64,000 nt of DNA, from contig NZ_JBHSHL010000042.1 in assembly GCF_042652965.1 (NCBI RefSeq), forward strand, positions 10,893-74,892, written 5' to 3'. This DNA is from Filifactor villosus. Lineage in GTDB: Bacteria; Bacillota; Clostridia; Peptostreptococcales; Filifactoraceae. The stretch's first letter is position 1. Every line of letters begins with the position of its first letter. Shown here piece by piece: positions 8,706 through 16,868 of this stretch. The position numbers and the translations under genes are program-made. The notes under the pieces were generated by a model that saw only the letters and a program-made list of their open reading frames with translations, ran no database searches and was not told where the DNA came from.

Positions 8706-10637
8706 ATGATTCAAGTAGTATTGAAAGATGGAAGCAAGAAGGAATTTGAACACGGAGTAAAGGCGATAGAAGTTGCCTCCGCCTTGAGCGAAGGTTTGGC
8801 AAGGAGTGCGGTTGCAGCAAAGATCAACGGAGAGGTGAGGGATCTGACAGCTGAAGTTCCTGACGGCGCCAATGTGGAATTTTTGAAGTTTGAAGATGCG
8901 GAAGGAAAGGATGTGTTTTGGCATACTTCGACACATATCATGGCACAGGCGGTGAAGCGTCTTTTTCCCGACGCGAGATTCGGGATAGGTCCCGCTTTGG
9001 ACAACGGTTATTACTACGACATCGATCTGGAGCATAAACTCACTGCCGAAGACTTGGAAGCGATTGAGAAGGAAATGAAGAACATCGTAAAAGAAGACCT
9101 TCAGATCAGACGATTCGAACTTCCGCCGGCGGAAGCTAAAAAACTGATGGAAGACAGAGGCGAGATCTATAAGGTAGAGTTGATTGCGGACATCGAGGAC
9201 AGGGGAGAAAACATTTCTTTCTACGAGCAGGGAGAGTATGTGGATCTGTGCAGCGGTCCCCACCTTCCCAGTACAAAGAAAGTCAAGGCCTTCAAGGTGA
9301 TGAGCGTAGCGGGAGCCTACTGGAGAGGGGACCAGGCAAATAAACAACTACAAAGATTGTACGGAATCTCGTTTGAAAAGAAAAAAGAGTTGGATGATTA
9401 TTTGAATTTCTTGGAAGAGGCTAAGCGAAGAGACCATCGAAAGATAGGAAAAGAGTTGGGCTTGTTCACTCTTATGGAAGAAGGTCCGGGTTTCCCGTTC
9501 TTCCTGCCCAAGGGCACTGTTCTTAAAAATGAATTGATGAAGTATTGGAGGGAGATCCACTATAAGGACGGCTATGTGGAGATCGAAACCCCCATCATTT
9601 TGAGCAGACAGCTTTGGGAGACTTCGGGTCACTGGTTCCACTACAAGGAGAATATGTACACCGTTCAAATCGACGAACAGGATTTTGCAATCAAACCGAT
9701 GAACTGTCCCGGCTGTATGTTGACTTACAAGACGGAAATGCGTTCTTACAAGGACTTCCCGATAAAGATGGGGGAAGTGGGAAGAGTTCATCGTCACGAG
9801 CTTTCCGGAGCTCTTCACGGCTTGATGAGAGTCCGTGCCTTCACTCAGGACGATGCGCATATCTTTATGTTGGAGAGTCAGATCAAGGACGAGATCAAAG
9901 GAGTTGCGAAACTTATCGATGAGGTCTATAAGAAGTTCGGTTTCAGCTACCACGTGGAGCTCTCGACGAGACCCGAGGACTTTATGGGCGAGATCGAGCA
10001 GTGGGATCAGGCAGAAGCTTCTTTAAAAGAAGCTCTGGATGAATTGGGTCTTCCCTATATCATCAATGAGGGAGACGGAGCCTTCTACGGTCCCAAGATC
10101 GACTTCCACTTGAACGACTGCATCGGAAGGACTTGGCAGTGCGGAACCATTCAGTTGGATTACCAGTTGCCTGAACGTTTTGATTTGACCTATGTCGGTC
10201 AGGACGGAGAAAAACACAGACCGATCATGATCCACCGCGTCGCTTTTGGAAGTATCGAACGATTTATAGGAATTTTGATCGAGCACTATGAAGGAAAGTT
10301 CCCCGTATGGCTATCGCCTGTCCAAGTGAAAATTTTGCCGATTTCCGATAAATATATGGACTATTGCAAGGAAGTATATGATATACTCTATAGTAAGGGT
10401 ATCCGTGTCGAACTGGATGACAGGGCGGAAAAAATCGGATACAAGATAAGGGAAGCGCAACTTCAAAAAATACCTTATATGTTGGTCCTTGGAGAAAAAG
10501 AAGTACAGGATAGTGTGATATCCGTTCGTTCGAGAGATGACGGAGAACTGGGGCAGATGAAGTTGGATGATTTCCTATCTAAGATCGTTGAAGAGATAGA
10601 AGAAAGACGCAACTCTATCAAAAAAGAAGAAGAATAG
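8706..10637 (+). CDS. thrS: Threonyl-tRNA synthetase
   Basis: Class II synthetase charging tRNA-Thr; 643 residues. TGS domain at the N terminus (MIQVVLKDGSKKEF), SAD editing domain with HTSTHIMAQA near residue 78 and a cysteine in YVDLCSGPHLP, catalytic core with MNCPGCM and RVHRHELSGALHGLMRVRAFTQDDAH split over the usual positions, and a C-terminal anticodon domain. ATG 8706 follows AAAGGAGGAATCACC; an upstream in-frame start has no such site. Regulated by the T-box leader ending about 225 bases upstream. Confidence 0.97.
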   Translation: MIQVVLKDGSKKEFEHGVKAIEVASALSEGLARSAVAAKINGEVRDLTAEVPDGANVEFLKFEDAEGKDVFWHTSTHIMAQAVKRLFPDARFGIGPALDNGYYYDIDLEHKLTAEDLEAIEKEMKNIVKEDLQIRRFELPPAEAKKLMEDRGEIYKVELIADIEDRGENISFYEQGEYVDLCSGPHLPSTKKVKAFKVMSVAGAYWRGDQANKQLQRLYGISFEKKKELDDYLNFLEEAKRRDHRKIGKELGLFTLMEEGPGFPFFLPKGTVLKNELMKYWREIHYKDGYVEIETPIILSRQLWETSGHWFHYKENMYTVQIDEQDFAIKPMNCPGCMLTYKTEMRSYKDFPIKMGEVGRVHRHELSGALHGLMRVRAFTQDDAHIFMLESQIKDEIKGVAKLIDEVYKKFGFSYHVELSTRPEDFMGEIEQWDQAEASLKEALDELGLPYIINEGDGAFYGPKIDFHLNDCIGRTWQCGTIQLDYQLPERFDLTYVGQDGEKHRPIMIHRVAFGSIERFIGILIEHYEGKFPVWLSPVQVKILPISDKYMDYCKEVYDILYSKGIRVELDDRAEKIGYKIREAQLQKIPYMLVLGEKEVQDSVISVRSRDDGELGQMKLDDFLSKIVEEIEERRNSIKKEEE

Positions 10638-10692
10638 TCGGAACACGGATCTGCATTTCAGGCTTATTCTTCCGTCAGAAAGGATGGTATTC

Positions 10693-11454
10693 ATGATCAA
10701 GTTGTGCGAGGAGATACTGCTGAACTCCGATCCTTCTGTTGCAGATTTGTTTGAAAACGACTTCCTCATAAAAATGCTCTCGAACCAACATCCGTGTATG
10801 ATCCATGCCATAGGTGATAAGAAGACCTCCCTTGCAGACAGGATCGAGTATATCGAGGGTCTGCTCTCGAAAAAAAGAAGGAAGCCCGTTTACCGTATCC
10901 TCTACACGGAGGAATATCGGATGCTTGACGAAGAACTGTTCAAGCAGGGTTATGAGAAGGTTAATGAGGGTTCGGTCAAATATATGGACATCCGTAAGAT
11001 CCAAAAAGAACTCTTCACCTTTGCCACCTTCATCCAGAACGGAGTCTTTGCCGAATCGTCTCTGGAATCTTTCTGGGTGGACAGGTATAGGGAGTTTCAC
11101 GGGATGAAGGCGGAGCAGTTAAACATCTTTGTTGACAATATGAGACGCTCGCAGGAGGATTTTTATTACTTTACTCTGATGCAGCAAAATACGATGATAG
11201 GGCTTGCCTATGCGGCCATGGACAGGGGGATCTTCGCCATCCGTGACGTAGTCGTGGCACCTCGGTATCAAGGTCTGTCCTATGGCAGAAGATTGGTCAT
11301 GAGTATGCTCAGTTATGCCTTCAAAAATGAGATCGAGCATGTCATCATTCCCATTGATGTCGAGAACGAAGCGGCTAACAAGCTCTTCAACCGTATCGGT
11401 TTTGAAAATGCCTATCACTATTGGCAGAGATATAAAAATATACTTGACAAGTAA
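10693..11454 (+). CDS. GNAT-family N-acetyltransferase
   Basis: 253 residues with the GNAT fold in the C-terminal half: IRDVVVAPRYQGLSYGRRLV contains the acetyl-CoA pyrophosphate-binding Q-x-x-G-x-G/A motif, followed by NEAANKLFNRIGF. The N-terminal 120 residues are not recognised and may be substrate-specific. Substrate unknown. ATG 10693 has AAGGA at good spacing; ATG 10684 overlaps that site. It lies between thrS and the infC operon, whose promoter overlaps its last codons. Confidence 0.8.
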   Translation: MIKLCEEILLNSDPSVADLFENDFLIKMLSNQHPCMIHAIGDKKTSLADRIEYIEGLLSKKRRKPVYRILYTEEYRMLDEELFKQGYEKVNEGSVKYMDIRKIQKELFTFATFIQNGVFAESSLESFWVDRYREFHGMKAEQLNIFVDNMRRSQEDFYYFTLMQQNTMIGLAYAAMDRGIFAIRDVVVAPRYQGLSYGRRLVMSMLSYAFKNEIEHVIIPIDVENEAANKLFNRIGFENAYHYWQRYKNILDK

Positions 11455-11472
11455 AACTACACATAGTACAAT
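11444..11472 (+). promoter_or_regulatory. Promoter of infC-rpmI-rplT
   Basis: TTGACA (11444-11449), 17-base spacer, TACAAT (11467-11472). The -35 box lies inside the last codons of the GNAT gene. Confidence 0.85.
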
Positions 11473-11605
11473 ATAGGAGTTAATCAAGCAGGGATATCCG
11501 TCTCTCACCATACAACGAAAGTGTTCGTATGGTTCATATCTGGATTAGATTTCTTATTGTCTACTATGGATATAAGGCGGATTGCTATGCTGTCCGCCTT
11601 TTTTT
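11473..11605 (+). promoter_or_regulatory. Attenuator leader of infC-rpmI-rplT (L20-leader type)
   Basis: The leader contains a hairpin (CCATAC...GTATGG near 11510-11535) and an intrinsic terminator AAGGCGGA (11574-11581) / TCCGCCTT (11593-11600) followed by TTTTT, all upstream of infC. In Bacillus subtilis the same operon is autoregulated by ribosomal protein L20 through premature termination. Position and terminator are seen; L20 control is inference. Confidence 0.75.
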
Positions 11606-11644
11606 GTGCGGCAAAATCGTAGTTTATATTGGAGGTGTATCGCT

Positions 11645-12154
11645 ATAAAAGAACAACAAATTAACGAAGCAATTCGTGATAAAGAAGTACGGTTGATTGG
11701 AGAAGACGGCGAGCAGTTAGGCATCATGTCATCCAGACAGGCGATGGAAATTGCCACAGCTAAAGAATTGGACCTGGTCAAAATCTCGCCCAATGCAAAT
11801 CCGCCTGTATGTAAGATCATGGATTACGGAAAGTATAAGTATGAATCGGCTAAGAGAGAGAAAGAATCAAAGAAGAAACAAAAAATTGTTGTCCTTAAAG
11901 AATTACGACTTCGTCCCTTTGTAGAAGAAAACGACCTTAAGACAAAGGCGAAGATGGGATTGAAGTTCTTGGATAACGGAGACAAGCTGAAGGTGTCGGT
12001 GCGTTTCCGTGGAAGAGAATTGGGACATAAAGACATAGGATTCACTGTACTGGAAAAATTTGTTGAATTGATTCGAGAAAAAGGTACACCTGTTGACAAA
12101 CCCAAAATGGAAGGAAGCAATCTTGTCATCATGATTGAACCGAATAAAAAGTAA
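11645..12154 (+). CDS. infC: Translation initiation factor IF-3, probable ATA start codon
   Basis: IF-3 guards start-codon selection on the 30S subunit. 169 residues; the N-terminal domain (NEAIRDKEVRLIGEDGEQLGI), lysine-rich linker and C-terminal domain (KVSVRFRGRELGHKDIGF) are complete. No ATG, GTG or TTG is placed correctly: the next in-frame ATG is inside the conserved core, and the upstream TTG at 11582 lies in the terminator hairpin. GGAGGT (11631-11636) is eight bases before ATA (11645), exactly where family N termini begin. Rare infC start codons (AUU in E. coli and B. subtilis) are known and allow IF-3 autoregulation; AUA here fits that pattern. Confidence 0.9.
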   Translation: MKEQQINEAIRDKEVRLIGEDGEQLGIMSSRQAMEIATAKELDLVKISPNANPPVCKIMDYGKYKYESAKREKESKKKQKIVVLKELRLRPFVEENDLKTKAKMGLKFLDNGDKLKVSVRFRGRELGHKDIGFTVLEKFVELIREKGTPVDKPKMEGSNLVIMIEPNKK

Positions 12155-12177
12155 AAATATCATAAGGAGGATACATC

Positions 12178-12375
12178 ATGCCAAAGATGAAAACCCATAG
12201 AGGTGCAGAAAAAAGATTTAAGATGACCGGTTCCGGGAAACTGAAAAGAGGAAAAGCTTACAAGAGCCACATCCTTACAAAGAAGACTGCTAAGAGAAAG
12301 AGAAACCTGAGACAGTCCGGCATTGTAACAAAAGGCGATCAGGATCGTATCTCGAGATTATTACCCTATCTATAA
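12178..12375 (+). CDS. rpmI: 50S ribosomal protein L35
   Basis: 65 residues, very basic, MPKMKTHRGAEKRFKMTGSG at the start and a lysine-arginine-rich middle as in all L35 proteins. AAGGAGG precedes the ATG. Middle gene of infC-rpmI-rplT. Confidence 0.97.
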   Translation: MPKMKTHRGAEKRFKMTGSGKLKRGKAYKSHILTKKTAKRKRNLRQSGIVTKGDQDRISRLLPYL

Positions 12376-12400
12376 AATTTAACTGTGAGGAGGATGTAAC

Positions 12401-12754
12401 GTGGCTAGAGTAAAAAAAGCGGTAAACGCGAAGAAAAAACATAAAAAAATATTGAAACTTGCAAAGGGATTCCGAGGAGCGAGATCCAAATCCTTTAGGC
12501 CTGCAAATGAATTTGTAATGAAGGCATTGAGCCATGCTTATGTGGGAAGAAAACTCAAGAAGAGAGACTTCAGAAAGCTTTGGATCCAAAGGATCAATGC
12601 CGGAGCCAGAGCAAACGGCATGAGCTACAGCAAGTTTATTAACGGATTGAAAAAAGCGGGTATTACCTTGAACAGAAAAATGCTTTCTGAAATGGCGATT
12701 CATGATCCGCAAGGCTTTGCAGGTTTAGTTGAAGTTGCAAAAAAAGCGGCATAG
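12401..12754 (+). CDS. rplT: 50S ribosomal protein L20
   Basis: 117 residues with a GTG start behind GAGGAGG. The basic N-terminal extension (MARVKKAVNAKKKHKKILKL), GFRGARSKSFR and the globular C-terminal part match L20, which nucleates 50S assembly and is the likely regulator binding the operon leader. A terminator follows directly. Confidence 0.97.
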   Translation: MARVKKAVNAKKKHKKILKLAKGFRGARSKSFRPANEFVMKALSHAYVGRKLKKRDFRKLWIQRINAGARANGMSYSKFINGLKKAGITLNRKMLSEMAIHDPQGFAGLVEVAKKAA

Positions 12755-12757
12755 AGG

Positions 12758-12797
12758 AAAAGGTTGTTGTGATTTTATTCACAGCGACCTTTTTTTA
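12758..12797 (+). terminator. Intrinsic terminator of infC-rpmI-rplT
   Basis: AAAAGGTTGTTGTGA pairs with TCACAGCGACCTTTT (two G-U pairs), followed by a T run. Confidence 0.85.
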
Positions 12798-12824
12798 TTA
12801 CACATTGTCGAAGAGGTTTGTTTA

Positions 12825-13052
12825 TACTATTCTCCGTTTGAAATGTCGGGTATGAAACATCTATCATTGCCAAAAAAACAATTTGATACTATTCTCCAAT
12901 AAAAGCATGGATATATCTGTTTTTTGACAACGAGAAGCTGTTTTATCTTCTATGGGTCATAGATTGTTTATATCCACAATTCAAAGGAATAATAGTATGA
13001 GGAGGATATATTTCAAAGCGTTTAACCTGTCAATTTTAATAGATACAGCATT
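12825..13052 (+). repeat. Family A repeat interrupted by a family B repeat
   Basis: Left half TACTATTCTCCGTTTGAAAT at 12825 and right half CCTGTCAATTTTAATAGATA up to about 13050 match the halves of uninterrupted A copies at 33559 and 42346. The sequence between them (12887-12997) is a complete B element. The outer right end is worn (CAGCATTA for CAGTATA). Confidence 0.75.
12887..12997 (+). repeat. Family B repeat (111 bp) nested inside family A
   Basis: TACTATT...AATAGTA ends and a core (ATGGATATATCTG, TCTTCTATGGGTCATAGATT) shared with the B copies at 19959, 30987, 42553 and 57147. Same 111-bp length as three other copies. Confidence 0.85.
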
Positions 13053-13082
13053 AACGAGAACCTCTCGCTTGTGTAGCAGTTA

Positions 13083-13200
13083 TACTACTATTCGCTGGAA
13101 GTGAAGTTATATTTGCACCTGCAAACACAAAAGTTTGTTTTCTCGCCCGTGGGAATAAAGGGTGCCGGATGATATCCAAAAGTTCAAATAGATAATAGTA
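13083..13200 (+). repeat. Family A-like repeat, diverged
   Basis: TACTACTATTCGC at the left, TTCAAATAGATAATAGTA at the right, about 118 bp apart; the interior is not close to the other copies. The rest of the 12798-13488 gap shows no gene. Confidence 0.5.
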
Positions 13201-13388
13201 TAGCGGTATTTTGTACTGTGAGGTGTTTTCTTAAGAGTAGGTATCGTTGCTCTTTAACCGGACTTGCGCGGTGAGAGGAATTGTGCGTGTATTGTTTTTT
13301 CGATGCGGAAGGATACATATCGCAACAAATCGAACATCGAAACTTTGAAAAATTAAAACGGAGAGCTTTTCAGTACATTTGTAATAAA

Positions 13389-13435
13389 AAGATTGTTGGT
13401 TTTTTCTTTATTTACACATTTAAAACAACAATCTT
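13389..13435. terminator. Inverted repeat before the crt promoter
   Basis: AAGATTGTTG (13389-13398) and CAACAATCTT (13426-13435), perfect 10-bp arms with a T-rich 27-base loop. Could be a weak terminator or an operator; function unknown. Confidence 0.35.
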
Positions 13436-13488
13436 GACGAATAATTTTAGAAAAATGAAAAAATAATCATGGAAATTTTAAAATAACC

Positions 13489-13517
13489 TTGGAATATTTC
13501 TATGGTTATCATATAAT
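13489..13517 (+). promoter_or_regulatory. Promoter of crt-hbd-thl
   Basis: TTGGAA (13489-13494), 17-base spacer, TATAAT (13512-13517). The bcd operon promoter has the same TTGGAA box and spacing. Confidence 0.8.
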
Positions 13518-13556
13518 GAAAGGGTAAAGGAGAGAAGTTTGGAAAGGAGAGTAGCC

Positions 13557-14336
13557 ATGAACTTTGAAAAAGTATCGGTTGAGAAGCAGGAACGGATCTG
13601 TATTGTAAAGATCAATAATCCTAAAGCATTAAATGCTCTCAACTCTCAAGTGATCGAAGAACTGAATCAGGCATTTGACAACATAGCGGCGGACGATGAC
13701 ATCGATGTTGTGATTTTGACCGGAGAAGGCAAGGCCTTTGTTGCGGGAGCGGACATCTCGCAGATGAGCACTCTGAATGCGGAGCAAGGTAAGGAGTTTG
13801 CGATTGCGGGTGCAAAGGTATTTCGCAAAATAGAACTGCTCAACAAAGTGGTAATAGCGGCTGTAAACGGGTTTGCCTTAGGTGGTGGTTGTGAACTTTC
13901 GATGGCCTGCGATATTCGTATTGCTTCCTCCAAGGCGAAATTCGGTCAACCGGAAGTAGGTTTGGGAATTACCCCCGGATTTTCCGGAACTCAGAGGTTG
14001 CCGAGGATCGTAGGACTTGGAATAGCGAAGGAATTGATTTATACGGCTGATATCATCGATGCGAATGAGGCCCATCGTATAGGTTTGGTCAACAAAGTCG
14101 TCGAGCCGGAAGAACTTATGGACAAAGCGCTTGAAATGGCTAAAAAAATTGCATCAAAAGGGCAGATCGCTGTCAGAAACTCCAAAGAGTGTATCAACCG
14201 CGGTATCGAGACCGATATCGAGACGGGAGTGTACTACGAAGCTGCCCTGTTCGGGATGTGTTTTGCGACCGAAGACCAAAAAGAAGGAATGAAGGCCTTT
14301 CTGGAAAAGAGACCTCCGGTCTTTAAAAAGCAATAG
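13557..14336 (+). CDS. crt: 3-hydroxybutyryl-CoA dehydratase (crotonase)
   Basis: Dehydrates 3-hydroxybutyryl-CoA to crotonyl-CoA. 259 residues. Enoyl-CoA hydratase fold: oxyanion-hole segment AFVAGADISQM (60-70) and the catalytic glutamate pair in GGGCE (E113) and QPE (E133), 20 residues apart as in active crotonases. ATG 13557 is preceded by GGAAAGGAG; the TTG at 13539 overlaps that site. First gene of crt-hbd-thl, so the short-chain butyrate pathway role is well supported by neighbours. Confidence 0.93.
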   Translation: MNFEKVSVEKQERICIVKINNPKALNALNSQVIEELNQAFDNIAADDDIDVVILTGEGKAFVAGADISQMSTLNAEQGKEFAIAGAKVFRKIELLNKVVIAAVNGFALGGGCELSMACDIRIASSKAKFGQPEVGLGITPGFSGTQRLPRIVGLGIAKELIYTADIIDANEAHRIGLVNKVVEPEELMDKALEMAKKIASKGQIAVRNSKECINRGIETDIETGVYYEAALFGMCFATEDQKEGMKAFLEKRPPVFKKQ

Positions 14337-14445
14337 ACACAACGATTGGAGCACACCTTTGAAATAGTGTGGTATGGAGTGTAGAGGACGGTTTTCGTCT
14401 TTGCTCCGACAAATAAACAAAGCATGTAAAATGGAGGGAAGTATC

Positions 14446-15288
14446 ATGAAAGTATGTGTAGTCGGAACGGGTACAATGGCTAGTGGAATTACTCAAACTT
14501 TTGCTGTAAAGGGATTTGAAGTTATTGAGAGAGGTAGAAGAGAGTCTTCCATCGAAAAATCCAGGGCAGGAATCGAGAAAAATCTGGAAAAACTCGTTTC
14601 CAAAGGAAAGATGGAAGATGCGGCGAGAAATGACGCCTTGGCCAAGATTACTTACACAATGGATTTCAACGAATGCAAAGACGCCGATCTGTTTATTGAG
14701 GTAGTAGCGGAAGATATGCCTACCAAGCACGAGCTTATTGCACAGATCGAGGAAGTTGCAAAAGACAGTGCCATTATTGCAACAAACACATCTTCACTTT
14801 CCATTACGGAAATTGCGGCACCTACAAAAAATCCGTCCAGAATCATAGGAATGCACTTCTTCAATCCTGTTCCTATGATGAAACTTGTTGAGATTATCAA
14901 GGGTCAAGTAACAAGTGATGAGGTTCATGACAAGGTATACCAAATCTCTCAAGAGATTGGGAAAACCCCTGTCAGTGTAAACGAAGCACCGGGATTTGTT
15001 GTAAACAGGGTACTGATCCCCATGATCAACGAAGCTGTAGGTATTCTGGCAGACGGTGTAGCGAGCAAAGAAGAGATCGACACCGCTATGAAACTGGGTG
15101 CGAACCATCCGATGGGACCTTTGGAGCTTGGAGACTTGATCGGTTTGGATGTCGTGTTGGCGATCATGGATGTACTCTACAACGAGTTCGGAGATCCGAA
15201 GTACAGAGCACACACCCTGCTTCGCAAACTTGTTCGTGCAGGAAAACTCGGAAGAAAAACCAAAGAAGGATTCTACGATTATCACTAG
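14446..15288 (+). CDS. hbd: 3-hydroxybutyryl-CoA dehydrogenase, possibly NADP-type
   Basis: Reduces acetoacetyl-CoA to 3-hydroxybutyryl-CoA. 280 residues. N-terminal Rossmann fold and C-terminal 3HCDH domain; catalytic histidine in GMHFFNPVPMMKLVEI, and ETxxGFxxNR appears as EAPGFVVNRVL. Two departures in the cofactor site: the dinucleotide motif is GTGTMA rather than GxGxMG, and the acidic residue after beta-2 (VxRDI in NAD enzymes) is replaced, giving VIERGRRES. Together these suggest NADP(H) preference (inference). ATG 14446 has GGAGGG upstream. Second gene of the operon. Confidence 0.92.
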   Translation: MKVCVVGTGTMASGITQTFAVKGFEVIERGRRESSIEKSRAGIEKNLEKLVSKGKMEDAARNDALAKITYTMDFNECKDADLFIEVVAEDMPTKHELIAQIEEVAKDSAIIATNTSSLSITEIAAPTKNPSRIIGMHFFNPVPMMKLVEIIKGQVTSDEVHDKVYQISQEIGKTPVSVNEAPGFVVNRVLIPMINEAVGILADGVASKEEIDTAMKLGANHPMGPLELGDLIGLDVVLAIMDVLYNEFGDPKYRAHTLLRKLVRAGKLGRKTKEGFYDYH

Positions 15289-15362
15289 AAAATTTTTGAG
15301 ACTTGGAGTAATATAAAAGCAGTACAATCGCCAGATTGTGTATCAAATTTTAAGGAGGAAGT

Positions 15363-16544
15363 ATGAGTATGAGAGAAGTTGTAATCGCAAGTGCCGTAAG
15401 AACGGCTATCGGAAGTTTCGGAGGAGCATTTAAAGATGTTCCGGCTGTAGATTTGGGAGTTGCAGCGGCAAAAGAAGCAATCAGCAGAGCAAACATCAAA
15501 CCGGAGATGATCGATGAGTCCTACATCGGCAATGTATTGTCCGCAGGACTTGGACAAAACGTTGCAAGACAGGTTGCTTTGGGAGCCGGCATTCCTATCG
15601 AAAAACCGGCGATGACTATTAATATGGTCTGCGGTTCGGGACTTAGAACCGTGTCCTTGGCTGCTCAGCTCATCGGAGCGGGAGATGCGGATATCATCCT
15701 TGCCGGAGGAACCGAAAATATGAGCATGGCTCCTTATACCATTCCGAATGCAAGATGGGGAGCGAGAATGGGAGATAAGGGTATCGTTGACACCATGGTT
15801 AATGACGGATTGACCGACGTATTCAACCACTATCATATGGGTATTACTGCAGAAAACATCAACGAGCAGTGGGGACTCAGCAGAGAAGAGCAGGATGAAC
15901 TTGCATTGGCGTCTCAGTTACATGCGGAAGCGGCTCAAAACGAAGGAAAGTTTGTGGAAGAAATCGTACCTTACACCATCAGTACAAGAAAAGGCGATGT
16001 TGTCGTAGAGAAAGATGAGTTTATCAAACCCGGAATGACAATGGAAAAACTTGCAAAGTTAAAGCCCGCCTTCAAAAAAGACGGTAGTGTAACGGCAGGT
16101 AACGCTTCGGGTATCAACGACGGAGCTGCAATGCTTGTCATTATGTCCAAAGAAAAAGCGGATGAGCTTGGAATTACTCCTTTAGCCACCATCGTATCTT
16201 ACGCGAGTGCAGGGGTTGACCCGAGTATTATGGGAATCGGACCTGTTCCGGCAAGCAAAAAAGCATTGGAAAAAGCCGGACTTACGATCGATGATATGGA
16301 CTTGATCGAAGCGAACGAGGCGTTCGCGGCACAATCCTGTGCAGTAGTCAAAGATCTCAACATTCCAAGAGAAAAATTGAACGTAAACGGAGGAGCGATT
16401 GCTCTTGGTCACCCGATCGGTGCATCCGGAGCGAGGATTCTTGTGACCCTTCTTCATGAAATGAAGAGAAGAGATGTTAAGCACGGTCTTGCAACTCTTT
16501 GTATCGGCGGAGGAATGGGAACCTCTCTTATCGTAAGAAGATAG
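15363..16544 (+). CDS. thl: Acetyl-CoA C-acetyltransferase (thiolase)
   Basis: Condenses two acetyl-CoA to acetoacetyl-CoA, the entry step of butyrate synthesis. 393 residues. Nucleophilic cysteine in NMVCGSGLRT (C90), histidine in ALGHPIGASGAR and second cysteine in LCIGGGMG near the C terminus. An alternative ATG at 15369 also fits the AAGGAGG site. Last gene of crt-hbd-thl; a long hairpin follows. Confidence 0.95.
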   Translation: MSMREVVIASAVRTAIGSFGGAFKDVPAVDLGVAAAKEAISRANIKPEMIDESYIGNVLSAGLGQNVARQVALGAGIPIEKPAMTINMVCGSGLRTVSLAAQLIGAGDADIILAGGTENMSMAPYTIPNARWGARMGDKGIVDTMVNDGLTDVFNHYHMGITAENINEQWGLSREEQDELALASQLHAEAAQNEGKFVEEIVPYTISTRKGDVVVEKDEFIKPGMTMEKLAKLKPAFKKDGSVTAGNASGINDGAAMLVIMSKEKADELGITPLATIVSYASAGVDPSIMGIGPVPASKKALEKAGLTIDDMDLIEANEAFAAQSCAVVKDLNIPREKLNVNGGAIALGHPIGASGARILVTLLHEMKRRDVKHGLATLCIGGGMGTSLIVRR

Positions 16545-16553
16545 TAAAATAAA

Positions 16554-16595
16554 AGTAAAATACTGCACTTTTTTGAAAAAGTGCAGTATTTTACT
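16554..16595. terminator. 20-bp perfect hairpin after thl
   Basis: Arms 16554-16573 and 16576-16595 are exact reverse complements (AGTAAAATACTGCACTTTTT in the first arm) with a 2-base gap. The T tract within the arms makes it usable as a terminator on either strand. Confidence 0.85.
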
Positions 16596-16745
16596 ATTTG
16601 CTCAAAATTACAGAAAAATCTTTTAATAATTGCAAAACAATTTACAGAAAATATAGTCCGAAAAGAATAATTCTGACTATTATTGCCAAAAATCAGTATT
16701 CAGGGAGATATATTGAAATATTGTTAAAAAAATATTAAAAATAGC

Positions 16746-16774
16746 TTGGAAATTTTCTCAATAAGCTATATACT
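16746..16774 (+). promoter_or_regulatory. Promoter of bcd-etfB-etfA
   Basis: TTGGAA (16746-16751), 17-base spacer, TATACT (16769-16774), a near copy of the crt promoter layout. The 16596-16745 stretch before it is AT-rich with no gene. Confidence 0.75.
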
Positions 16775-16868
16775 AATAGAGTATATGTTGTGAAATGGTT
16801 TTACATAAAACAACAACAAGATTTTACAACAAATTCAATATATTATCCAAAATTAAGGAGGAAAAAAC

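Noticed and set aside
16721..16738. Rex operator upstream of bcd
   Set aside because: Only the left half TTGTTAA fits; the expected TTAACAA half is absent.
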